Shown here: positions 1 through 4,920 of the stretch, in pieces
How the letters are laid out: the number at the start of each line of letters is the position of its first letter
How positions within the stretch are numbered: position 1 is the stretch's first letter
Program-made: the position numbers and the translations under genes
NCBI GenBank assembly: GCA_046294495.1
Contig: JBKBKV010000063.1
Coordinates: forward strand, 1 to 8,001
DNA: 8,001 nt
Direction of reading: 5' to 3'
From: HRBIN23 sp046294495
GTDB taxonomy: Bacteria; Chloroflexota; Dehalococcoidia; Lucifugimonadales; HRBIN23
Notes under the pieces: model-generated
Told to the model about the DNA's origin: nothing
What the model saw: the letters and a program-made list of their open reading frames with translations, nothing else
Databases searched by the model: none

Positions 1-125
1 CCCCTGGGGCGGCTATCATTGGGAAGGTAGTGGAAGGGCCTTCTGGGAGGGTGCAGGTGTTGGGAGAGGGTGGGGAGGAAGTAACCCTGGCCGTAGGGGG
101 ATGGGACCACCTGCGCCGCCTATGA
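1..125 (+). CDS. thiL: Probable thiamine-monophosphate kinase, C-terminal end only
   Basis: This is the last 40 complete codons of a gene that begins before the window. The reading frame has codons starting at position 3 and ends at the TGA at 123-125. The visible tail contains AIIGKVVEG, a glycine/glutamate-rich strand and then GGWDHLRRL at the end. ThiL proteins characteristically finish with an 'IG.v..G' strand followed by a G-(Y/F/W)-D-H-(F/L) motif, as in the GYDHF end of E. coli ThiL, so I read this as ThiL. That enzyme phosphorylates thiamine monophosphate to the active cofactor thiamine diphosphate in the cytoplasm. Its stop overlaps the tsaE start as ATGA, which implies translational coupling. 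The identification rests on about 40 residues, and another member of the AIR-synthase/ThiL fold remains possible. Confidence 0.6.
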   Translation, partial: PGAAIIGKVVEGPSGRVQVLGEGGEEVTLAVGGWDHLRRL

Positions 126-616
126 CGACTCTAGCGGTGTATTGCCCTACACCCGAGGCGACCCAGGAGGTGGGTGTTATCCTGGGCAGACACGCCGAGG
201 CTGGCGACCTGCTCCTCTTGGTGGGGGAACTGGGCGCCGGCAAAACCACTCTGGTGCAGGGCCTGTGCCGGGGACTCGGCGTCCCCGAGCCTGCTCGTTC
301 CCCCACCTTTGTGCTTGTGCATCGCTACCAGGGGCGATTGCCTGTCTACCATGTGGACCTCTACCGCATCGGTAGCGTTGCTGAGGCGTTAGATTTGGGC
401 CTGGAAGAGTTACTGGGTAAAGAAGGGGTTACCGTGGTGGAGTGGGCCGAGCGCTTGTTGCCTGCCCTCCCCCATGACTACCTTCTGGTGCGGCTTGCAT
501 GGGAGGGGGATGGAGTGCGTCGTCTGCAGATAGAGGGGTGCGGTCAACGGGGGGTAGCATGGCTTGCCCGGGCGTATCAAAACCTGGTGGAGTTCGCCCA
601 ACGATGGCAGTCCTAG
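122..616 (+). CDS. tsaE: tRNA t6A biosynthesis ATPase TsaE
   Basis: TsaE is the small P-loop ATPase that works with TsaB and TsaD to transfer threonylcarbamoyl onto A37 of tRNAs reading ANN codons. The 164-residue product has the expected length. Walker A is GELGAGKT at residues 35-42. It is followed by the family motifs SPTF (60-63), HVDLYR (77-82) and VVEWAER (105-111). I chose the ATG at 122 because it gives the usual TsaE N-terminus and overlaps the preceding stop as ATGA. An in-frame ATG at 101 would add seven proline-rich residues inside the upstream gene and is less likely. The 3' end overlaps tsaB by 13 nt, so the two partners are probably made from one message. Family assignment is secure. 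Confidence 0.95.
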   Translation: MTTLAVYCPTPEATQEVGVILGRHAEAGDLLLLVGELGAGKTTLVQGLCRGLGVPEPARSPTFVLVHRYQGRLPVYHVDLYRIGSVAEALDLGLEELLGKEGVTVVEWAERLLPALPHDYLLVRLAWEGDGVRRLQIEGCGQRGVAWLARAYQNLVEFAQRWQS

Positions 617-1305
617 CCATAGACACCTCTACCCGTTGGGCAGGGGTAGCTCTATTGGCCCCCCAGGGAAAGGGCTGGGAACTGACCTGGCAGTCGGCCC
701 AAAACCATTCGGCAGAACTGGCCCCCTCCGTCCAGACCCTGCTGGAGCGGGCTGGCCTCATGGTAAAAGACCTGACGGGCATCGTGGTAGCCCTGGGGCC
801 TGGGAGTTTCAGCGCTCTGCGGGTGGGCTTGGGCTTTGCCAAGGGCCTCGCCGTCGGGAGGGGTCTCCCACTGGTGGGTATTGGCACCCTGGAGGTAGAA
901 GCGGCATCCCTGGGGCTGGAAGGCTTGTCCCTATGCCCGCTCCTGGACTTGGGGCGGGGTGTGGTGGCGTGGGGCCTCTTCCATCCGGGGGAGCCCCATC
1001 CCTCTGGCGGGGAGCGGGTCAATACCCTGGAGGAACTTTTCCCCTTGCTCCCTCAGGGGGTGGTGCTATGTGGTGAAGGGGCGTGGGTTTATCGCCAGCG
1101 CCTCCAAGCAGCGTTGGGAGGAAATATTGCTATGGCCTCTCTGTGTCCACCTACTCGGCATGCCCTCGCCCTGGCACGGTTAGGGCAAGAGCGCCTGGCC
1201 CGAGGGGAGGTTGATCCCCTGGCCTCCCTGCAGCCTCGCTACCTACGCCCTCCCAGCATCGGCCCGGCGCCTAAAGGCCTTTTCCAGGAGGGAGATAGAG
1301 CATGA
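604..1305 (+). CDS. tsaB: tRNA t6A biosynthesis protein TsaB (ASKHA fold)
   Basis: TsaB is the non-catalytic TsaD paralogue that scaffolds the bacterial t6A complex. The 233-residue product matches the usual TsaB length of about 220-240 residues, shorter than TsaD. It begins MAVLAIDTSTRWAG, the ASKHA phosphate-1 strand. NHSAEL follows around residue 35, then GPGSFSALRVG at 65-75, the TsaB version of the GPGSFTGLRIG motif. No TsaD-type metal-binding HxxxH pair is seen, as expected for TsaB. An open frame runs upstream to 499, but the family N-terminus begins at the ATG at 604, which lies inside the tsaE 3' end. The stop overlaps the ndk start (ATGA). tsaD is not in this window. Confidence 0.93.
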   Translation: MAVLAIDTSTRWAGVALLAPQGKGWELTWQSAQNHSAELAPSVQTLLERAGLMVKDLTGIVVALGPGSFSALRVGLGFAKGLAVGRGLPLVGIGTLEVEAASLGLEGLSLCPLLDLGRGVVAWGLFHPGEPHPSGGERVNTLEELFPLLPQGVVLCGEGAWVYRQRLQAALGGNIAMASLCPPTRHALALARLGQERLARGEVDPLASLQPRYLRPPSIGPAPKGLFQEGDRA

Positions 1306-1766
1306 GCACACATAAAGAGCGGACATTGGTGCTAATCAAGCCTGACGGCCTCCAGCGGGGCCTGGTGGGGGAGATTATCGCCCGCCTGGAGCGCCGAGGT
1401 CTGAAACTGGTGGGCATCAAACTAGTGCAAATGGACCAGCAAATGGCCCGCCAGCACTACGCCGAGCATGAAGGCAAGCCCTTCTTCCCAGGCCTAGTCC
1501 GCTACATCACCTCGGCCCCGGTGGTGGCGATGGTGTGGCAGGGCAAGGGGGCTGTGCAGGTAGTGCGAGACCTTATGGGGAAGACGGACCCCCGCCTGGC
1601 GGCACCGGGAACCATTCGGGGAGACCTGGCCCTGGATACAGGGCGCAACTTGATTCACGGTTCCGATTCTGTGGAAACGGCTCGCAAGGAGTGGGCCCTG
1701 TTCTTCCGCCCCGAGGAGATTGTAGACTGGCCACGGAGTGCAGACCCGTGGATTACGGAAGAATAA
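1302..1766 (+). CDS. ndk: Nucleoside diphosphate kinase
   Basis: Ndk transfers the gamma-phosphate of ATP to nucleoside diphosphates through a phospho-histidine, balancing the (d)NTP pools in the cytoplasm. The 154-residue product carries the N-terminal ERTLVLIKPDG strand (residues 6-16) with the nucleotide-contacting lysine. It also has the HYAEHEGKPFF segment (52-62) and the active-site signature NLIHGSD (116-122), with H119 as the phosphorylated histidine. The tail is about 10 residues longer than in the shortest Ndk proteins. The ATG at 1302 overlaps the tsaB TGA by 4 nt, so ndk is the last gene of the thiL-tsaE-tsaB-ndk run. Its last 14 nt overlap the end of rsfS on the other strand, and no clear terminator for ndk follows. 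Confidence 0.97.
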   Translation: MSTHKERTLVLIKPDGLQRGLVGEIIARLERRGLKLVGIKLVQMDQQMARQHYAEHEGKPFFPGLVRYITSAPVVAMVWQGKGAVQVVRDLMGKTDPRLAAPGTIRGDLALDTGRNLIHGSDSVETARKEWALFFRPEEIVDWPRSADPWITEE

Positions 1767-2109
1767 GGCGGGGCACTGCCCCAGTCCAGCGCTCCTCAAG
1801 CCGATAGTAGGCCCTCTTTTCCGCCAGGAATAGGTGCACCACCATGTCGCCGTAATCCAGGACAACCCACCCGGAGTAGGCATCCCCTTCGCGGTGGAGA
1901 GGGAGGCGCCCAGCCTCACCAAGCGCTTTTTCAAGTTCCTCGGCCAGGGCATTCAGGTGTGGTGGGGAGGTGCCCGTAAGCAGGACGAAAAAATCTGTGA
2001 AAGCGTGCAGTGGACGCAAATCCAGCACCAGCACATCGCTGGCCTGTTTCTCTGCGGCGATCTCGGCGGCACGCCGGGCCGCCGCCACAGCGGAAGGGGT
2101 TGTTGCCAT
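1753..2109 (-). CDS. rsfS: Ribosomal silencing factor RsfS (Iojap/YbeB family)
   Basis: RsfS binds ribosomal protein uL14 and blocks joining of the 30S and 50S subunits when nutrients are short. The 118-residue product has the family's typical length. An alanine-rich helix (residues 5-23) comes first, then DVLVLDLRPL (25-34), TDFFVLLTGTSPPH (38-51), EGDAYSGWVVLDYGDMVVH (74-92) and a closing RAYYRLEERW segment. The start is well fixed: an in-frame TAG (2110-2112) lies directly before the ATG. No Shine-Dalgarno is visible before the start. A TACAAT box lies about 11 nt upstream, so the message may be nearly leaderless. In many bacteria rsfS sits beside nadD, but nadD is not adjacent here. The 3' end overlaps the end of ndk by 14 nt. 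Confidence 0.93.
   Translation of the reverse strand: MATTPSAVAAARRAAEIAAEKQASDVLVLDLRPLHAFTDFFVLLTGTSPPHLNALAEELEKALGEAGRLPLHREGDAYSGWVVLDYGDMVVHLFLAEKRAYYRLEERWTGAVPRLILP
1770..1782 (-). terminator. Weak candidate terminator hairpin at the end of rsfS
   Basis: GGGGCA and TGCCCC form a perfect inverted repeat with one central base; a realistic fold is a 5-bp GC stem with a 3-nt loop. Read on the minus strand, the stem is followed by GCC and then TTATTCTT, a T-rich stretch over the last rsfS codons. It could therefore end rsfS transcription from within its coding sequence. On the plus strand, after ndk, no T run follows, so it is unlikely to serve ndk. The stem is short and the call is tentative. 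Confidence 0.25.
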
Positions 2110-2120
2110 CTACAGCACCC

Positions 2121-2126
2121 ATTGTA
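2121..2126 (-). promoter_or_regulatory. Candidate -10 box of the rsfS promoter
   Basis: Read on the minus strand this is TACAAT, 5 of 6 matches to the TATAAT consensus, with 11 nt between it and the rsfS ATG. A poor -35 (TTTATT) lies about 18 bp upstream. Transcription from this box would start around 2114, leaving a leader of only about 5 nt. That fits the absence of a Shine-Dalgarno before rsfS. This is inferred from the hexamer and its spacing only. Confidence 0.35.
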
Positions 2127-2159
2127 GCCCCTTTTGCATCGCAGAATAAAGGGCGACGC

Positions 2160-2209
2160 CCCCTCAAAAGGCTATGTGCAGGTGCGGCTCGGCCCCCCTC
2201 TTTGAGGGG
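2160..2209. repeat. Inverted repeats around the tautomerase promoter -35
   Basis: CCCCTCAAA at 2160-2168 is exactly mirrored by TTTGAGGGG at 2201-2209, giving 9-bp arms 32 bp apart. The right arm is also part of a tight 6-bp palindrome, CCCCTC-TTT-GAGGGG, at 2195-2209. The right arm covers the -35 hexamer TTGAGG of the downstream promoter. The layout would suit an operator for a dimeric regulator bound at two sites, or a repeat-derived hairpin. No regulator gene lies beside it. Confidence 0.4.
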
Positions 2210-2230
2210 ACAAGCGGGGACTGCTATAAT
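2202..2230 (+). promoter_or_regulatory. Sigma-70 type promoter of the tautomerase gene
   Basis: TTGAGG (2202-2207, 4 of 6 to consensus) and a perfect TATAAT (2225-2230) are separated by an optimal 17 bp. The predicted start, near 2237, gives a 35-nt leader before the ATG at 2272. This is the best-matching promoter in the window. The inverted repeats at 2160-2209 overlap its -35 element. Confidence 0.7.
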
Positions 2231-2242
2231 CGCCCTAAAGTG

Positions 2243-2263
2243 CCTTATAGAAGACCTATAAGG
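2243..2263 (+). promoter_or_regulatory. Leader hairpin overlapping the tautomerase Shine-Dalgarno
   Basis: CCTTATAG (2243-2250) and CTATAAGG (2256-2263) form a perfect 8-bp stem around the 5-nt loop AAGAC. The Shine-Dalgarno AGGAGG runs from 2261 to 2266, so its first three bases lie in the 3' arm. The stem is mostly A-U and begins about 6 nt after the predicted transcription start. It could hide part of the ribosome binding site in RNA, or be a palindromic operator in DNA. Either role is inference; the pairing itself is exact. Confidence 0.5.
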
Positions 2264-2271
2264 AGGGGGCT

Positions 2272-2469
2272 ATGCCCATCGTGCGCATAGAGATGTGGCC
2301 TGGGCGCACCAAGGCCCAGAAGGCGGAACTGGCACGGGTAATTACGGAAGCGATGGTTACTATTGCGCATACCACCCCTGAGGCCGTTATCGTAGTTTTT
2401 GATGAGGTGCCCAAAGAGAACTGGGCCCAGGGAGGGAGGCTGGCATCGGAGCCGCCACCCTCATCTTAG
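2272..2469 (+). CDS. 4-oxalocrotonate tautomerase-like protein
   Basis: This is a 65-residue member of the tautomerase superfamily, whose subunits use an N-terminal proline as the general base in keto-enol conversions. The sequence starts MPIVRIEMWPGRT, so the catalytic Pro is exposed once Met is removed, and Arg11 (mature numbering) is present. The later VPKENW...GG.LASE segment is typical of the family. It aligns without gaps to the classical Pseudomonas 4-OT as I recall it. In that alignment Ile stands where the catalytic Arg39 should be, and Trp replaces Phe50. The physiological substrate is therefore unknown, and it is probably not a true 4-OT of catechol breakdown. AGGAGG (2261-2266) lies 5 nt before the ATG. 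The gene is a single unit with its own promoter. Confidence 0.88.
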   Translation: MPIVRIEMWPGRTKAQKAELARVITEAMVTIAHTTPEAVIVVFDEVPKENWAQGGRLASEPPPSS

Positions 2470-2472
2470 CCC

Positions 2473-2502
2473 TTGACGGTGTTAGCCCTGTCCCCCTAGA
2501 AT
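2473..2502 (+). promoter_or_regulatory. Upstream candidate promoter for the tRNA genes
   Basis: TTGACG (2473-2478, 5 of 6 matches) and TAGAAT (2497-2502, 5 of 6) are 18 bp apart. They begin four bases after the tautomerase stop. Transcription would start near 2509, about 53 nt before tRNA-Lys. Together with the promoter at 2514-2542 this would form a tandem pair, common for stable RNA genes. Confidence 0.5.
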
Positions 2503-2513
2503 ACAGGTGCACC

Positions 2514-2542
2514 TTGACAAGGTTCATAGGGCATGTTACTGT
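2514..2542 (+). promoter_or_regulatory. Proximal candidate promoter for the tRNA genes
   Basis: A perfect TTGACA -35 (2514-2519) is followed after 17 bp by TACTGT (2537-2542). The -10 is poor, with 3 of 6 matches, but is preceded by TGT, which gives an extended -10 (TGnTACTGT). The predicted start near 2549 is about 13 nt before the mature 5' end of tRNA-Lys. Confidence 0.5.
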
Positions 2543-2561
2543 AAGAGCGCAAGTTCCCGAG

Positions 2562-2637
<76 letters not shown>

Positions 2638-2648
2638 GCGCCTTTCAC

Positions 2649-2734
2649 GGGGATGTGTCGGAACTGGTAGACGAGCATGACTTAGGATCATGTGCCGTTA
2701 CGGCGTGGGAGTTCGAGTCTCCCCATCCCCACCA
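2649..2734 (+). tRNA. tRNA-Leu (anticodon TAG), CCA encoded
   Basis: This is a class II tRNA of 86 nt. The acceptor stem GGGGATG pairs with CATCCCC. The anticodon stem CATGA/TCATG encloses the loop CTTAGGA, with anticodon TAG at 2683-2685. The long variable arm GCCG-TTA-CGGC typical of leucine tRNAs is present. The T arm is GGGAG-TTCGAGT-CTCCC, the discriminator is A, and CCA is encoded at 2732-2734. G37 makes it a TrmD-type m1G37 target, not a t6A target. No convincing terminator separates it from oppD, 71 nt downstream. Confidence 0.97.
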
Positions 2735-2805
2735 CGCACGAGGCATCCAATGGAAGGCTAGGGAGGCGTTTTTTGCTGGGGAGGACACCAGAGTAAGGAG
2801 GGCAT

Positions 2806-3798
2806 GTGGGGACCCTTCTAGAAGTAAAGGATCTGCGCACCTACTTCTTCACCCAGGACGGGGTTGTAAAGGCAGTAGACGGGATCTCCTACGACCTGCT
2901 AGAGGGTGAGACGGTAGGGTTGGTAGGGGAGTCGGGCTCTGGGAAGAGCGTCAGTGCCCTTTCCGTCTTGCGCCTCATTGCCTCTCCACCCGGACGCATC
3001 GTTGGGGGTGAGGTGTGGTTTGAAGGAGAAGACCTCCTAAAACTGGACGAGGAGGAGATGCGCCACATCCGTGGCAACCGCATTGCTATGGTCTTCCAGG
3101 AGCCGATGACCTCCCTGAACCCGGTCCTGACCATAGGAAGGCAAATTACAGAAGCCCTGGAACTCCATAAGCATATGGACAAGAAGGCGGCGCGGGCACG
3201 GGCAATAGAGTTGCTTCGCCTGGTAGGTATCCCCGACGCCGAGCGCCGTATTGACGACTACCCCCACCAGTTCAGTGGAGGCATGCGCCAGCGGGTTATG
3301 ATAGCCATGGCCCTCTCCTGCGACCCCAAACTCCTCATCGCCGACGAGCCTACCACTGCCCTGGATGTAACCATTCAGGCCCAGATCCTGGAACTGATCA
3401 AGCGTCTTACCAAGCAGTTTGGGACAGCCGTTATCCTTATCACCCACAACCTAGGGGTGGTGGCTCGTTACGCCGACCGGGTGAACATTATGTATGCAGG
3501 GCGCATCGTGGAGCGAGGCACGGCCAAGGACATTTACAAGAACCCCAAGCACCCCTACACTGTGGGCCTCTTGCAGTCTGTGCCTCGCCTGGATGAACCC
3601 CGCAAAGAGCGCCTGAACCCCATAGAGGGGATGCCACCAGACCTGGTCAACTTGCCCCCCGGTTGCCCTTTCCAACCCCGATGTCGCTATGCTATCCCGC
3701 GGTGCACCCAGGAGTATCCGCCCTTGGTGAGCGTAGGGGATGGGCACACCTCAGCCTGCTGGGTCGCCGACAAAGTTACCCTTGGAGGTAGAGTATGA
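2806..3798 (+). CDS. oppD: Oligopeptide/dipeptide ABC transporter ATPase, OppD/DppD type
   Basis: This is one of the two ATPases that power an Opp/Dpp-type peptide importer at the inner face of the membrane. The 330 residues are full length. Walker A is GESGSGKS (41-48) and the Q-loop glutamine is Q98. The signature FSGGMRQRV spans 156-164, Walker B is LLIADEP (176-182) and the switch histidine is H214. The C-terminal oligopeptide-transporter extension carries cysteines at 287, 293, 300 and 318. The start is the GTG at 2806, with AGGAGG at 2796-2801 four bases upstream. An ATG at 2804 is out of frame and stops at 2819-2821. The stop overlaps the oppF start as ATGA. No permease or binding-protein gene is adjacent on this strand, and the transported peptide class cannot be told from sequence. 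Confidence 0.93.
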   Translation: MGTLLEVKDLRTYFFTQDGVVKAVDGISYDLLEGETVGLVGESGSGKSVSALSVLRLIASPPGRIVGGEVWFEGEDLLKLDEEEMRHIRGNRIAMVFQEPMTSLNPVLTIGRQITEALELHKHMDKKAARARAIELLRLVGIPDAERRIDDYPHQFSGGMRQRVMIAMALSCDPKLLIADEPTTALDVTIQAQILELIKRLTKQFGTAVILITHNLGVVARYADRVNIMYAGRIVERGTAKDIYKNPKHPYTVGLLQSVPRLDEPRKERLNPIEGMPPDLVNLPPGCPFQPRCRYAIPRCTQEYPPLVSVGDGHTSACWVADKVTLGGRV

Positions 3799-4826
3799 CC
3801 CAACAGACTGTGCCCCCCCAGGCTCGCGACGGCAACATCCTGGTGGATGTGCAAAACCTGAAGATGTATTTCCCCGTTACACGGGGCATCATCTTTCAGC
3901 GCAAGATCGCCGATATCAAGGCGGTGGACGATGTCAGTTTCTTTATCCGGCGTGGAGAGACCCTGGGCCTAGTGGGTGAAAGTGGGTGCGGGAAGACTAC
4001 CACCGGGCGGTGCATCCTGCAACTATATCGCCCTACCTCTGGCGCTGTTTTCTTTGAGGGCACAGACCTGTGTAAACTAAAACCTTCCCAACTGCGCCCC
4101 CTGCGTCGGAAGATGCAGATTATCTTTCAGGACCCTTACTCCTCCCTAAACCCTCGCATGACTGCAGGTAATATCATTGGAGAGCCTCTCATAATCCACA
4201 AACTGGTAAGAAACCGGCGGGAGTATCGGGAGCGGGTGGCGGAGTTATTGCAAGTGGTGGGGCTCAACCCATATATGGCCGACCGTTACCCCCACGAGTT
4301 CAGCGGGGGCCAGCGCCAGCGCATAGGCGTTGCCCGCGCCCTGGCCGTCCAACCTGCCTTCATCGTGTGCGACGAGCCGGTGTCTGCTCTTGATGTTTCC
4401 ATTCAGGCTCAGGTTATCAACCTGCTGGAAGACCTCCAGAGCCAGTTCAACCTTACTTACCTCTTCATCGCCCACGACCTGTCGGTGGTGCGCCACATCA
4501 GCGACCGCGTTGCAGTGATGTATCTGGGCCACATTGTGGAGATCGCCGACAGGCGGGAACTGTATGAGAACCCCCTGCATCCCTACACCAAGGCCCTCCT
4601 GTCGGCTGTGCCGATCCCAGACCCCATCATAGAAGCACAGCGGGAGCGTATCATTCTGACAGGGGATGTGCCCAGCCCCCTCCGCCCTCCACCGGGATGC
4701 GTCTTCCACACCCGCTGCCCTATCGCTGTGGAGGAGTGCAAACGCTATGTCCCCCAACTCCAGGAGATAGAGCGAGACCATTGGGTCGCCTGTATCCGTG
4801 TCCCGGGCTACCGCATCTCCGGGTAG
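3795..4826 (+). CDS. oppF: Oligopeptide/dipeptide ABC transporter ATPase, OppF/DppF type
   Basis: This is the second ATPase of the peptide importer, expected to pair with OppD to drive the OppB-OppC permease. The 343-residue product has Walker A GESGCGKT (61-68), the Q-loop FQDPYSSLNP (Q112) and the signature FSGGQRQR (169-176). Walker B is FIVCDEP (189-195) and the switch histidine is H227. The C-terminal extension has cysteines at 302, 308, 315 and 333. The YSSLNPR and DEPVSALD wording is typical of OppF rather than OppD. The ATG at 3795 overlaps the oppD stop by 4 nt, so the two are coupled. A strong terminator follows at 4856-4887, closing the unit without permease genes. Confidence 0.93.
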   Translation: MTQQTVPPQARDGNILVDVQNLKMYFPVTRGIIFQRKIADIKAVDDVSFFIRRGETLGLVGESGCGKTTTGRCILQLYRPTSGAVFFEGTDLCKLKPSQLRPLRRKMQIIFQDPYSSLNPRMTAGNIIGEPLIIHKLVRNRREYRERVAELLQVVGLNPYMADRYPHEFSGGQRQRIGVARALAVQPAFIVCDEPVSALDVSIQAQVINLLEDLQSQFNLTYLFIAHDLSVVRHISDRVAVMYLGHIVEIADRRELYENPLHPYTKALLSAVPIPDPIIEAQRERIILTGDVPSPLRPPPGCVFHTRCPIAVEECKRYVPQLQEIERDHWVACIRVPGYRISG

Positions 4827-4855
4827 CACCCCCAGCCCCCGTAACCCCCCATCGC

Positions 4856-4887
4856 ACAAAGGGGCGCTCTGAAGAGCGCCCCTTTGT
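4856..4887. terminator. Strong hairpin terminator after oppF
   Basis: ACAAAGGGGCGCTCT (4856-4870) and AGAGCGCCCCTTTGT (4873-4887) pair perfectly over 15 bp, with GA as the nominal loop. The core is GC-rich. The outer arms supply an A-rich 5' side and a T-rich 3' side (CTTTGTTCT), so it can act on either strand. It lies 29 nt after the oppF stop and 33 nt before lepA, which insulates lepA from opp transcription. Confidence 0.85.
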
Positions 4888-4905
4888 TCTGGGCCTCGCC
4901 TTTGC

Positions 4906-4911
4906 TACGAT
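4906..4911 (+). promoter_or_regulatory. Candidate -10 box of the lepA promoter
   Basis: TACGAT matches TATAAT at 4 of 6 positions and the TANNNT core exactly. Nine bases separate it from the lepA ATG, so transcription would start within a few bases of the start codon. A partial -35, TTGTTC (4884-4889, 16 bp away), would overlap the 3' arm of the oppF terminator. The strong terminator upstream means lepA needs a promoter in this 33-nt gap, and this is the best match in it. Confidence 0.35.
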
Positions 4912-4920
4912 GAAAGGGAG

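Noticed and set aside
429..1022. Minus-strand open frame of 197 codons opposite tsaE/tsaB
   Set aside because: The product is proline/arginine-rich and low in complexity, as expected from the reverse of a GC-rich coding region.
2151..2161. GGGCG-A-CGCCC palindrome with TTTATT following on the minus strand
   Set aside because: With a workable loop only 4 bp pair, and there is no gene ending here for it to terminate; treated as chance in GC-rich DNA.
2735..2774. T6 run at 2769-2774 as a terminator after tRNA-Leu
   Set aside because: I could not find a stem of more than 3-4 bp directly before the T run, so it does not qualify as an intrinsic terminator by eye.
2804..2821. ATG at 2804 as the oppD start
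   Set aside because: This frame stops after five codons; the GTG at 2806 leads into the OppD sequence.
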